A stretch of 10,663 bases of DNA from the NCBI GenBank assembly GCA_937952445.1, contig CALGAA010000072.1:1-10663 (forward strand), in the 5' to 3' direction. The notes under the pieces are model-generated. The model saw nothing but the letters and a program-made list of their open reading frames with translations, ran no database searches and was not told the DNA's origin. This stretch comes from an uncultured Bacteroidota bacterium. GTDB taxonomy: Bacteria > Bacteroidota > Bacteroidia > Chitinophagales > Saprospiraceae. How positions within the stretch are numbered: the stretch's first letter is position 1; the number at the start of each line of letters is the position of its first letter. The translations under genes were made by a program, and so were the position numbers. Positions 1-6,178 of the stretch are shown here, piece after piece.

Positions 1-275
1 GCCAAAGCTCTCATTTGCTTTCTACAGGCTTAGTTACAGATTGAATGGTCGGGAGATGGACAAGTATGGCAACTCCATCTTAACACACGAAGTCCAAATG
101 ATTGGATGGGATTGGGTAAAATTTCGATCTTTTGTTTACCCCGTGGTACCAGGGGAAACCCGAAACAAAAAGGTCGGTGTGTGTCCGGAAATCGGTGGAT
201 TTTGTCGAATTTTGAAGCCATATCCAAACTATTTGTGGTATAATCCAGTTTTGATAGTGTACAATACGATACAAT
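1..275. other. Upstream region without a supportable gene
   Basis: No gene is supported here. One plus-strand frame stays open from base 2 to a stop at 287-289, but its translation is rich in aromatic residues, matches no family I recognise, and overlaps the start of the membrane-protein gene at 276. Partly open frames also exist on the minus strand, so openness alone is weak evidence. The stretch has several inverted repeats: AGATGG/CCATCT at 53-58 and 75-80, TCCAA/TTGGA at 93-97 and 102-106, and a longer hairpin at 134-159 listed separately. A TATAAT string lies at 239-244, but no matching -33 element or TAnnTTTG box was found, so no promoter is called. The region probably holds the promoter and leader of the genes at 276-1843. 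Confidence 0.4.
134..159. repeat. Imperfect hairpin upstream of the membrane protein/glycosyltransferase pair
   Basis: Arms GTTT (134-137), CCCC (139-142) and TGG (144-146) pair with CCA (149-151), GGGG (152-155) and AAAC (156-159). Single bulged bases sit at 138 and 143, and the self-complementary TGGTACCA forms the apex. The left outer arm can instead pair with a second site: TTTTGTTT (130-137) is perfectly complementary to AAACAAAA (163-170). No T tract follows on either strand, so this is not a standard intrinsic terminator. It could be a leader RNA structure or a protein-binding dyad; its function is unknown. Confidence 0.45.
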
Positions 276-713
276 ATGATTATAATTAATAATAACCCAT
301 TTCGAAGACCGTCACTGTTACAGGTCCTGATTGGATTTGCAATCCTCTTTGTATTCTTGTACGTTGGTTTTTATGTTACTAAATGGATATTATACGGGTT
401 GGCCTTTCTGGCACCCCTTCTCATAGTGGCTGCAGCTTTTCTCAATTTCAGAACCATCAAAAATTTTGCCCGGTACATCTGGGGTTTGATTCGGGTGAAG
501 CCCACCTGGGGTATCCTGGTGGCGATCATCGCTATCGTTGGGTTTCCGGTGACCGCGGCTTTATTGTTTATCCGGGCCTGGTCACAATGGAGAAAGCGTA
601 AAAACTACGAAGAATACGTCACCTCGGATGGTAGCGAATACATCGATTATGAGGTGGTGGATGAACGGAGGACCCGGGTCCGGAGAATTGATGTTTTTGA
701 GCAAGGAGAATGA
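276..713 (+). CDS. Small three-helix membrane protein of unknown function
   Basis: I do not recognise this 145-residue protein as a named family. Three hydrophobic stretches are visible, at about residues 14-34, 37-57 and 78-99. A strongly basic patch (RKRK, 106-109) follows the last one, and then a charged soluble tail of about 40 residues rich in Glu, Asp, Tyr and Arg. The basic residues after the third helix suggest the tail is cytoplasmic by the positive-inside rule. No signal peptide cleavage site or catalytic motif is evident. The stop overlaps the start of the next gene by four bases (ATGA at 710-713), so the two are almost certainly co-transcribed and translationally coupled. This suggests, by context only, a partner or accessory role for the membrane glycosyltransferase. 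The ATG at 276 is chosen because it gives a complete first helix and is preceded by an A/T-rich stretch. The gene is very likely real; its function is open. Confidence 0.75.
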   Translation: MIIINNNPFRRPSLLQVLIGFAILFVFLYVGFYVTKWILYGLAFLAPLLIVAAAFLNFRTIKNFARYIWGLIRVKPTWGILVAIIAIVGFPVTAALLFIRAWSQWRKRKNYEEYVTSDGSEYIDYEVVDERRTRVRRIDVFEQGE

Positions 714-1843
714 TCTGGTACGTCGGGTATGGAGTGCTACTCGCTGCCTTATTTGGCGTACAAATCTTTTTTGTCTGGGTTTGGAATAAATCGAAAGACC
801 ATGACCCCGGGGTATACTCAACAGATTTCCCGGCCGTAACGATTTTGATTCCCGTACGCAACGAGTCAGGCCGTATTTCCCGGTGTTTACAATCATTAGT
901 GGATCAAAATTACCCCCGTGATTTAGTTCAGATTTTGGTGATCGATGATCATTCCACGGATCATACGGTCGATGAAGTTTATATGTTTCCCAACGTCGGG
1001 ATTTTGCATTTGGAGGCCAGAGAATCCGGCAAAAAGAAAGCGATTCACCTTGGGGTGAAGCACGCGAGGAACGACATCATCCTGACCATCGATGGAGATT
1101 GTCGGGTGGAAAAGAATTGGTTGGCGACTATGGCCGCTCGATGGGTTGATTCAGAGGTTGGCCTTGTAGCCGGCCCGGTCTGGATGGTTCCTGAGAACTC
1201 AACCTTTATTCAAAAATTTCAGGAACTGGAACAAGCTGCGCTGAATGTTCTGACCTTCTCCGGATTACATACCGGCCTGGTGCTCAGTGCAAATGGTGCA
1301 AATATGGGATATCGGAAATCTCAGTACCTTTCCGCCAATCCATATGATGACAACCAGCATCTTGTGTCGGGGGATGACGTTTTTTTTGCTCAAAAGGTGG
1401 TTGAGAGCGGTGAAAGGGTGGATTACGTTCAAGATCCGGAAGCCCTTGTATTTACCAGCCCGGTCCCTTCCTTCCAGCTTTTTATCCAACAAAGACTTCG
1501 ATGGGCAGGAAAATCTTCGGATTATTCACATCGATCGACGCAATTGTATTTGGGCTTGTTTGGGATAGTCAATATTCTGTTAGCAGTCTTGTTTTTTGTT
1601 GGGCTGTGGATGCCAAAGGTGTTCACGATGCTGTTGATTGGGTTGTTTGTGAAGTTTGTCGTCGATTATGTGGTGATCCAGGCTGGAATGCGTTGGGGGT
1701 GCCGTCCGGTATGCTGGCAGGATATTCTAAAAGCCAGTTTGTTCCAGGTCGTTTATGTGAATTATGTGTTGGTATTGCTGGCCACGGGGCGAAAAACGAA
1801 TTGGAAGGGGAGGACCGTTGGTTCCGGATCAGGTCCGGAATGA
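710..1843 (+). CDS. Membrane-anchored family 2 glycosyltransferase
   Basis: This 377-residue protein is a GT-A fold, family 2 glycosyltransferase of the processive, membrane-bound type. An N-terminal membrane helix (about residues 4-24) precedes the catalytic domain. That domain opens with a strand reading VTILIPVRNE and carries the nucleotide-sugar-binding acidic motif IDDHSTD (78-84). It also has the metal-binding DGD (128-130), the acceptor-side GDD with Asp222-Asp223 as candidate catalytic base region, and a QxxRW motif (Gln261, Arg264, Trp265) typical of cellulose/chitin/hyaluronan synthase-like enzymes. Three C-terminal membrane helices follow at about 280-301, 304-324 and 340-358. Such enzymes use a nucleotide-diphosphate sugar on the cytoplasmic face to build a glycolipid or polysaccharide; the sugar and acceptor cannot be read from sequence. 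The start ATG overlaps the previous gene's stop, which supports both the start and a functional link. A 7-bp inverted repeat lies at the extreme 3' end of the gene. Confidence 0.88.
   Translation: MIWYVGYGVLLAALFGVQIFFVWVWNKSKDHDPGVYSTDFPAVTILIPVRNESGRISRCLQSLVDQNYPRDLVQILVIDDHSTDHTVDEVYMFPNVGILHLEARESGKKKAIHLGVKHARNDIILTIDGDCRVEKNWLATMAARWVDSEVGLVAGPVWMVPENSTFIQKFQELEQAALNVLTFSGLHTGLVLSANGANMGYRKSQYLSANPYDDNQHLVSGDDVFFAQKVVESGERVDYVQDPEALVFTSPVPSFQLFIQQRLRWAGKSSDYSHRSTQLYLGLFGIVNILLAVLFFVGLWMPKVFTMLLIGLFVKFVVDYVVIQAGMRWGCRPVCWQDILKASLFQVVYVNYVLVLLATGRKTNWKGRTVGSGSGPE
1822..1840 (+). repeat. Inverted repeat at the 3' end of the glycosyltransferase gene
   Basis: TTCCGGA (1822-1828) and TCCGGAA (1834-1840) form a perfect 7-bp stem with a 5-base loop directly before the TGA stop. 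No T tract follows, so it is not a standard intrinsic terminator. It could stabilise the 3' end of the mRNA, or simply reflect the Gly/Ser/Pro codons there. Confidence 0.35.
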
Positions 1844-2154
1844 CGGTCTCCCGATCGCATCCGCCGGGTGAGCCTGGTGTGGAGCGTGTCTAACCAGAGT
1901 CAAAACTATTCACTGTTTTTTTAGTGTCGCGTGTGCCGGGCATTAAGTTCGTGATTCTTATGATTAGTGCTCCGGGCATAATGTTCCAGTTACATAAGAC
2001 GAGGTTATTTTCTGTCATATCAAAGAACCTAATCCACATTTGGCTAATGCTGCATAAGGTTTTTATTGAAGAAGATATGGCGAAAAAGAATCCGTCAGAA
2101 GTATCGCTAATTTAATTGCTGGCGCACCCCGGGAACTTAAACTGTCCTATCATT
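1844..2154. other. Convergent intergenic region, no gene supported
   Basis: This 311-base gap lies between the ends of two convergent genes (glycosyltransferase and asnB). No convincing coding frame is present; short open frames have unremarkable translations. A run of seven T at 1916-1922 is flanked by CACT (1911-1914) and AGTG (1923-1926). The stem is only four pairs, so a terminator call would be weak. Two imperfect direct copies of a segment containing CCGGGCAT lie at about 1931-1950 and 1967-1986. A transcription stop for both genes would be expected here, but I cannot point to a clear one. Confidence 0.5.
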
Positions 2155-3816
2155 TCAATACGCTTCTACGTGTACATTTCGAACTGCCCGGCCGCTGGGG
2201 TCGTTCATGTTTTTGAATGCCAAATCCCATTCGAGGGCCACTTCCGAACTGCAGGCTACACTCGGCACGCTGGGGACGGTCAGAGCGGCTGCGTCGCTGG
2301 GAAAGTGCTCATGAAAAATCGTACGATAATAATATTCTTCTTTGCTGGTAGGAGTCTGAATGGGAAACTTCAGATGCGCATGTTTCATCTGGTCATCGGT
2401 CACCTGTATATTTACCATTTCCTTGAGCGTGTCAATCCAATGATAGCCCACGCCGTCCGAGAATTGTTCTTTTTGCCTCCAGGCTACACTGTCGGGAAGG
2501 TAGTCTTCGAACGCCTCCCGTAAAATGTGTTTTTCCATCTTGCCGGATGTGATCATTTTATCCCGGGGATTCAACCGCATAGCCACATCCATGAATTCCT
2601 TGTCAAGGAAGGGTACTCGTCCCTCGATACCCCATGCCGCCAGCGATTTGTTGGCTCGTAAACAGTCATACATGTGGAGTTTGTCCAGTTTTCGCACCGT
2701 TTCTTCATGAAATTCCTGAGCCCCGGGTGCCTTGTGAAAGTACAGGTAACCCCCAAAAATTTCATCGCTGCCTTCTCCGCTTAAAACCATTTTTATCCCC
2801 ATGGACTTTATTGCCCGTGCCAACATGTACATAGGCGTACTGGCGCGGATTGTGGTGATGTCGTATGTTTCAAGATGATAAATGACGTCGCGGATGGCGT
2901 CCAATCCTTCCTGTATGGAATACACGATTTCATGGTGGACCGTATCGAGATGTTGAGCGACAATTCGGGCAGCTGCCAAATCCGGGGAACCTTCCAGCCC
3001 GATGGCAAACGAATGTAGCCGGGGCCACCATGCGCCGTCTTTTCCTCCGGTTTCGATTCTTTTCTCGGCGTATTTGCGGGCAATAGCGGACGTGATCGAA
3101 GAGTCCAGTCCGCCTGACAAAAGGACGCCATAGGGAACATCACTCATCAATTGCCGCTTCACTGCATTTTCGAGGGCTTGCCGAAGCTCTTGTATGTCGG
3201 AAACGTTATTTTTGACATTGTCATAGTCCATCCAATCCCTGGTATACCATCTCGTAAGTTTTCCTTCCCGGCTCCACAGATAATGCCCCGGGGGGAAAAG
3301 TTCGATTTTGACACAAGTGCCCTCGAGGGCTTTGAGTTCGCTCGCCACATATAAGGTTCCGTTGACGTCCCAACCAGTGTACAATGGGATAATTCCCATA
3401 TGATCCCGGGCGATAAAATATTCATTTCGGGTGGCATCGTAAATAGCAAATGCAAAAATTCCGTTGAGTTCATCCAAAAAGGAAGCTCCTTTGGTTTGGA
3501 AAAGGGGTAGGATGACCTCGCAATCGCTGTTTGTCTGAAAAGGGTAATCAGGGAATTGCTGGCGAAGGTCCAAATGATTGTAAATCTCCCCGTTGACCGC
3601 CAGGATTAACGATTGATCCTGGTTGTATAACGGTTGTTTCCCTGACGTAGGATCTACGATCGCCAATCGTTCATGAGCGATTACAGCTTGGTCCGAGGCG
3701 TAAATACCGCTCCAATCTGGTCCCCGGTGTCGGATGGTCCTGGCCATTTCCAGGATCCGGGGTCGTATTTCTTCCTGGGATTCCTTCATTTCGAATGCAC
3801 AAATTATTCCACACAT
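2155..3816 (-). CDS. asnB: Asparagine synthetase B (glutamine-hydrolysing)
   Basis: The product makes asparagine from aspartate, glutamine and ATP, releasing AMP and pyrophosphate, in the cytoplasm. An open frame extends upstream to 3864, but the ATG at 3814-3816 is the right start: it gives MCGI, whose Cys2 becomes the N-terminal nucleophile of the class II glutaminase after Met removal. The resulting 553 residues match the roughly 554 of E. coli AsnB. In the glutaminase domain (about 1-200) Arg50, Asn75-Gly76-Glu77 in NGEIYN, and Asp98 sit where glutamine-binding residues are expected. The synthetase domain carries the ATP-pyrophosphatase loop SGGLDSS at 234-240 and a later GEGSDE motif. 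All key residues are present, so it should be active. It stands alone, divergent from mgsA, with a Bacteroidota-type promoter box about 25 bases upstream of the start. Bases 3817-3864 would then be leader and promoter, not coding. Confidence 0.95.
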   Translation of the reverse strand: MCGIICAFEMKESQEEIRPRILEMARTIRHRGPDWSGIYASDQAVIAHERLAIVDPTSGKQPLYNQDQSLILAVNGEIYNHLDLRQQFPDYPFQTNSDCEVILPLFQTKGASFLDELNGIFAFAIYDATRNEYFIARDHMGIIPLYTGWDVNGTLYVASELKALEGTCVKIELFPPGHYLWSREGKLTRWYTRDWMDYDNVKNNVSDIQELRQALENAVKRQLMSDVPYGVLLSGGLDSSITSAIARKYAEKRIETGGKDGAWWPRLHSFAIGLEGSPDLAAARIVAQHLDTVHHEIVYSIQEGLDAIRDVIYHLETYDITTIRASTPMYMLARAIKSMGIKMVLSGEGSDEIFGGYLYFHKAPGAQEFHEETVRKLDKLHMYDCLRANKSLAAWGIEGRVPFLDKEFMDVAMRLNPRDKMITSGKMEKHILREAFEDYLPDSVAWRQKEQFSDGVGYHWIDTLKEMVNIQVTDDQMKHAHLKFPIQTPTSKEEYYYRTIFHEHFPSDAAALTVPSVPSVACSSEVALEWDLAFKNMNDPSGRAVRNVHVEAY

Positions 3817-3840
3817 GATTATAAATGTTTTAATGATAAT

Positions 3841-3849
3841 GCAAATATA
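3841..3849 (-). promoter_or_regulatory. Putative -7 promoter element for asnB
   Basis: Read on the minus strand these bases are TATATTTGC, an exact match to the Bacteroidota -7 consensus TAnnTTTGC. Transcription would start around 3837-3835, giving a leader of about 20 bases before the asnB start codon. No good TTTG was found at the usual 19-21 base spacing upstream, so the -33 element is weak or absent. The position also supports the shorter AsnB start, because the longer frame would begin upstream of this box. Confidence 0.6.
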
Positions 3850-4192
3850 TGACATAATTTTCAATAGAAATCATCAACAGACATAAAATTTCTAATAATT
3901 ATTCTATTTGATTGATGAATGTGTAAAACTGTAATTGATGCACCACCCGCTTCCTCTGGTATTTATCGGCCCCGGGGGTGGGGGCAGGGATTAAAAGAAC
4001 CGCTCGGAGAGAATTGTCCTGTGAATCCTATAGCGAGGCGGTGTGTAGCGTATGATTGCAACATGTCTTTTGGGTGAAGAATGATATATTATTCAGCTTT
4101 CGGTCAGAGAAATCGTATTTTTACGCTTTGCAATGAAAAGCGACGAGACGCCGGGGATATTTGTACGAAAGTAATTTATAATACCACTTCTT
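3850..4192. other. Divergent intergenic region between asnB and mgsA
   Basis: This stretch holds no gene I can support. The asnB-proximal part (about 3850-3935) is A/T-rich, as expected for promoter DNA. A G-rich patch at 3968-3988 contains two runs of five G and one of three, preceded by a C run. It could fold as a short GCCCC/GGGGC hairpin (3969-3973 with 3980-3984). The mgsA promoter should lie within about 4081-4180, but only partial matches to TAnnTTTG are present (for example GATATTTG at 4156-4163), so none is called. Confidence 0.45.
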
Positions 4193-4660
4193 ATGAAGAA
4201 TCAGGATACATCAAATCGAGAACATGTGAAAAGGAGAATCGCACTGGTAGCGCACGATATGAAGAAAAAGGACTTACTGGAATGGGCGAAATTCAACCGG
4301 GAAACTCTGGCCCGGCATGATTTGTACGCCACTGGAACTACGGGTGCCATATTGGAGCGTGAACTCGATATTCCCATTACCAAATTATTGAGTGGCCCGT
4401 TGGGAGGAGACCAGCAAATCGGGGCTAAGATATCTGAGGGTGCGATCGATTTTTTGATCTTTTTTTGGGACCCCATGACGCAGATGCCCCATGATCCCGA
4501 TGTAAAAGCGTTGTTGCGGATCGCTATCGTGTGGAATATACCTGTCGCCTGCAACAGGGTAACTGCTGATTTTGTAATATCTTCTCCGTTGATGTGGGAG
4601 AAAACCACGAGGATGGAACCCGATTACGATCTTCATGTGCGCAGACAAATTGAAATTTAA
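4193..4660 (+). CDS. mgsA: Methylglyoxal synthase
   Basis: This enzyme converts dihydroxyacetone phosphate to methylglyoxal and phosphate, a bypass of lower glycolysis that relieves sugar-phosphate build-up and regenerates phosphate. It acts in the cytoplasm, and family members are homohexamers. The 155-residue protein aligns along its whole length with E. coli MgsA (152 residues). It shows IALVAHD near the N-terminus (His21), the phosphate-binding YATGTTG (45-51), and SGPLGGDQQ with the catalytic Asp73 (Asp71 in E. coli). The block FFWDPM...HDPDVKALLR contributes His100 and Asp103, and WNIPVA follows. All catalytic positions are intact. The ATG at 4193 is the best start because it gives the usual short extension before the first strand. 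It is a single-gene unit, divergent from asnB and convergent with the purine phosphorylase gene. No allosteric or transcriptional control site was recognised. Confidence 0.96.
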   Translation: MKNQDTSNREHVKRRIALVAHDMKKKDLLEWAKFNRETLARHDLYATGTTGAILERELDIPITKLLSGPLGGDQQIGAKISEGAIDFLIFFWDPMTQMPHDPDVKALLRIAIVWNIPVACNRVTADFVISSPLMWEKTTRMEPDYDLHVRRQIEI

Positions 4661-4677
4661 ACAACCACCTGCCCAAT

Positions 4678-4698
4678 CCCGGAGGTGCGCTCCCCGGG
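4678..4698 (+). terminator. Possible terminator of mgsA
   Basis: About 17 bases after the mgsA stop, CCCGG (4678-4682) can pair with CCGGG (4694-4698), with two more inner pairs (AG with CT) and a small bulge. The stem is followed by CTTTATAATC rather than a clean T run. The location suits a terminator, but the imperfect T tract makes this tentative. Nothing clearly better was seen in 4661-4798 for either convergent gene. Confidence 0.3.
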
Positions 4699-4798
4699 CT
4701 TTATAATCTCCGATCCATGTATGCCCCCACAGCATATGTTCCCCGCCGTTCCTTAAATCCAGAGGATGGTAGATTAAATTAAAACAACCTATCCTTCC

Positions 4799-5620
4799 TT
4801 AAAGAGATACCCAAAATCTGATCAACGCCGCGACCTCATCTTTTTTACTGCGGATGATTTCGAGCATCGAATCTACCGTAGAATGATTTGGGGTATGGGC
4901 ACCTGAAGCATCGTTGGATAGCACCGACAAGCCGGTAACCCGTCGTTTCATATGCGCGGCCACGATGACTTCAGGGATGGTCGACATGCCCACCATATCT
5001 GCACCGAAAGTGCGAAATAGCCGGTATTCTGCCGAAGTTTCCAATTGGGGTCCGGTGAGCCCCAGGTAGATTCCGGTTTGAAGTGGGATGCCGGACTCCC
5101 GGGCAAATTCCAGAAGGGCTTGATTCACCGCCGGAGCATATACATTTTCCATGGATGGGTACCTCTCCCCCCAGTCGGGACGGTTTTCACCGGTGAGCGG
5201 ACTGGGGAAAGACCAATTGATGTGATCTTGAATGAGTACGAGGTCACCGGCCGTAAAGTTGGGATTTATATTTCCCGCGGCATTGGTCAGAAAAAAGTTT
5301 TCTACCCCGGCTTCTGCCAGCATTCGCAGTGGAAAAGTCACATCGTTCATGGAATATCCCTCGTAATAATGCAGTCGCCCTCCCACCACCCAGGCTGGCG
5401 TTTGGTCGATCAGTACCGCATACAGGGTCGCATCCATATGGGTGACCGTCATGGGCGGAAAGTGGGGTATCGATCTTAGGGAAATGCGTGCCAGAACCGG
5501 GTATTCTTCCGCAATGTCTTTCAGCCCTGTACCCAGGAAAATCGCGTGCTTCGGCCTGGCTTGAACCTGTTTCCGAATAAAGTCAGCCGACTCCCAAATC
5601 CTGAAATGGAATGGTATCAT
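4799..5620 (-). CDS. Purine nucleoside phosphorylase (trimeric PNP family)
   Basis: The product splits purine nucleosides with phosphate into free base and ribose-1-phosphate (or the deoxy form), the core step of purine salvage, in the cytoplasm. The 273 residues match the low-molecular-weight, homotrimeric PNP family. Visible motifs are the phosphate-binding GTGL near 30-33, His61 in HMDA, and GRLHYYEG (81-88), corresponding to the GRxHxYEG signature. TNAAGN (112-117), GPQLETSAEY (190-199, with Glu194) and VGMSTIPEVIVA (210-221) follow. Asn236 in SND aligns with the Asn that selects 6-oxopurines (inosine, guanosine) in this family; MTA phosphorylases have Asp there. This supports PNP rather than MTA phosphorylase, with substrate preference inferred. 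The ATG at 5618-5620 gives a normal N-terminus. The gene diverges from rimP, and the rimP -33 element starts only seven bases upstream of this start codon, so the two control regions must overlap. Confidence 0.94.
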   Translation of the reverse strand: MIPFHFRIWESADFIRKQVQARPKHAIFLGTGLKDIAEEYPVLARISLRSIPHFPPMTVTHMDATLYAVLIDQTPAWVVGGRLHYYEGYSMNDVTFPLRMLAEAGVENFFLTNAAGNINPNFTAGDLVLIQDHINWSFPSPLTGENRPDWGERYPSMENVYAPAVNQALLEFARESGIPLQTGIYLGLTGPQLETSAEYRLFRTFGADMVGMSTIPEVIVAAHMKRRVTGLSVLSNDASGAHTPNHSTVDSMLEIIRSKKDEVAALIRFWVSL

Positions 5621-5626
5621 AATAAT

Positions 5627-5659
5627 TTTGGCTTTTACGATGATTTTAAGTACTTTTGC
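5627..5659 (+). promoter_or_regulatory. Promoter of the rimP-nusA-infB operon
   Basis: TTTG at 5627-5630 is followed by 20 bases and then TACTTTTGC at 5651-5659. This matches the Bacteroidota primary-sigma consensus (TTTG, 19-21 bases, TAnnTTTG) at both elements and in spacing. Transcription should start near 5662, giving a leader of about 50 bases before the rimP start codon that contains the hairpin at 5672-5701. It is the strongest promoter match in the window. Confidence 0.8.
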
Positions 5660-5671
5660 GAAACAGTATGC

Positions 5672-5701
5672 AAGAGGGAACCGGTTGTGTTCCCTTTTTT
5701 T
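5672..5701 (+). terminator. Intrinsic-terminator-like hairpin (attenuator) in the rimP leader
   Basis: GGGAAC (5676-5681) pairs perfectly with GTTCCC (5689-5694) around a 7-base loop, followed by seven T (5695-5701). The upstream bases 5672-5675 (AAGA) can extend the stem into the T tract with one G-U pair. On the minus strand no T tract follows, so it works only for plus-strand transcripts. The nearest upstream plus-strand gene ends at 4660, while a strong promoter lies at 5627-5659, so it most likely acts on the operon's own leader. It ends next to the rimP start region, as expected of an attenuator. Confidence 0.65.
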
Positions 5702-5714
5702 AATGATTCAATGT

Positions 5715-6173
5715 ATGGATGAGACCAAAATACGAAAAGTAGTTGAACAAAAGCTGGTCGAAGATGATTATAAAGATTGTTATCTGGTCGATATTGAATA
5801 CAATCCAGCCAAAAATCATCTCACGATATTTATGGGAAGTGACTCGGGAATGACCCTGAGTAAATGTCAGGCGTTTAGCCGTCACGTAGAGAGCTACCTG
5901 GATGAATCGTTGCTTTTGGGTGAAAAATACGAACTGGATGTTTCTTCACCGGGGGTGGGCCGGCCTTTGAAGCTCAAGCGGCAATATCACAACAATATTG
6001 GAAGAGATTTGAAAGTGACCCGGGAAGATGGATCGGTGGTTAAGGGAGAACTAACGGCGGTGGATGAAGAAAATATCACCATTTGGCAACGAAAAGGAAA
6101 GAAACAACCGGGAAAAGAAGTTGTGATTCCCTTTGACGAAATAAAAACAGCATTAGTACAAATTAAATTTTAA
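5715..6173 (+). CDS. rimP: Ribosome maturation factor RimP
   Basis: RimP binds the 30S subunit during assembly and is needed for efficient maturation; it acts in the cytoplasm. Starting at ATG 5715 the protein has 152 residues, the usual family size. The open frame reaches back to 5628, but that would start inside the promoter. ATG 5703 is the only other candidate and would add just MIQC. The N-terminal domain (about 1-85) carries the signature ELDVSSPGVGRPLK (73-86). The C-terminal SH3-like domain (about 90-152) includes GRDLKV, a GELTAV turn and a final strand reading VIPFDEIKTA. It is the first gene of a unit in which nusA follows after five bases and infB after a further 49, the arrangement found across bacteria. 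Transcription appears to depend on the promoter at 5627-5659 and the leader hairpin. Confidence 0.94.
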   Translation: MDETKIRKVVEQKLVEDDYKDCYLVDIEYNPAKNHLTIFMGSDSGMTLSKCQAFSRHVESYLDESLLLGEKYELDVSSPGVGRPLKLKRQYHNNIGRDLKVTREDGSVVKGELTAVDEENITIWQRKGKKQPGKEVVIPFDEIKTALVQIKF

Positions 6174-6178
6174 ATCAT

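Noticed and set aside
2..289. Open plus-strand frame across the first 289 bases
   Set aside because: It has no recognisable family features, overlaps the well-supported gene at 276, and other frames in the same stretch are also partly open. It could be the tail of an upstream gene, but nothing supports that.
1924..2115. Small open frame in the convergent gap
   Set aside because: Starts at a GTG with no supporting context, has no recognisable family and contains the imperfect DNA repeats; coding is not supported.
3817..3864. Upstream extension of AsnB by 16 residues
   Set aside because: It would bury the catalytic Cys that must be N-terminal after Met removal, and it includes the predicted promoter box.
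3968..3988. G-rich patch as a G-quadruplex
   Set aside because: Only three runs of three or more G are present, so a stable three-layer quadruplex cannot form from this strand alone.
4156..4163. GATATTTG as the mgsA -7 promoter box
   Set aside because: It mismatches the first consensus base and the nearest TTTG is about 25 bases upstream, outside the usual spacing.
5628..5714. Longer RimP start at 5628
   Set aside because: It would begin inside the promoter and run through the terminator-like hairpin; RimP proteins begin close to the MDETKIRK position.
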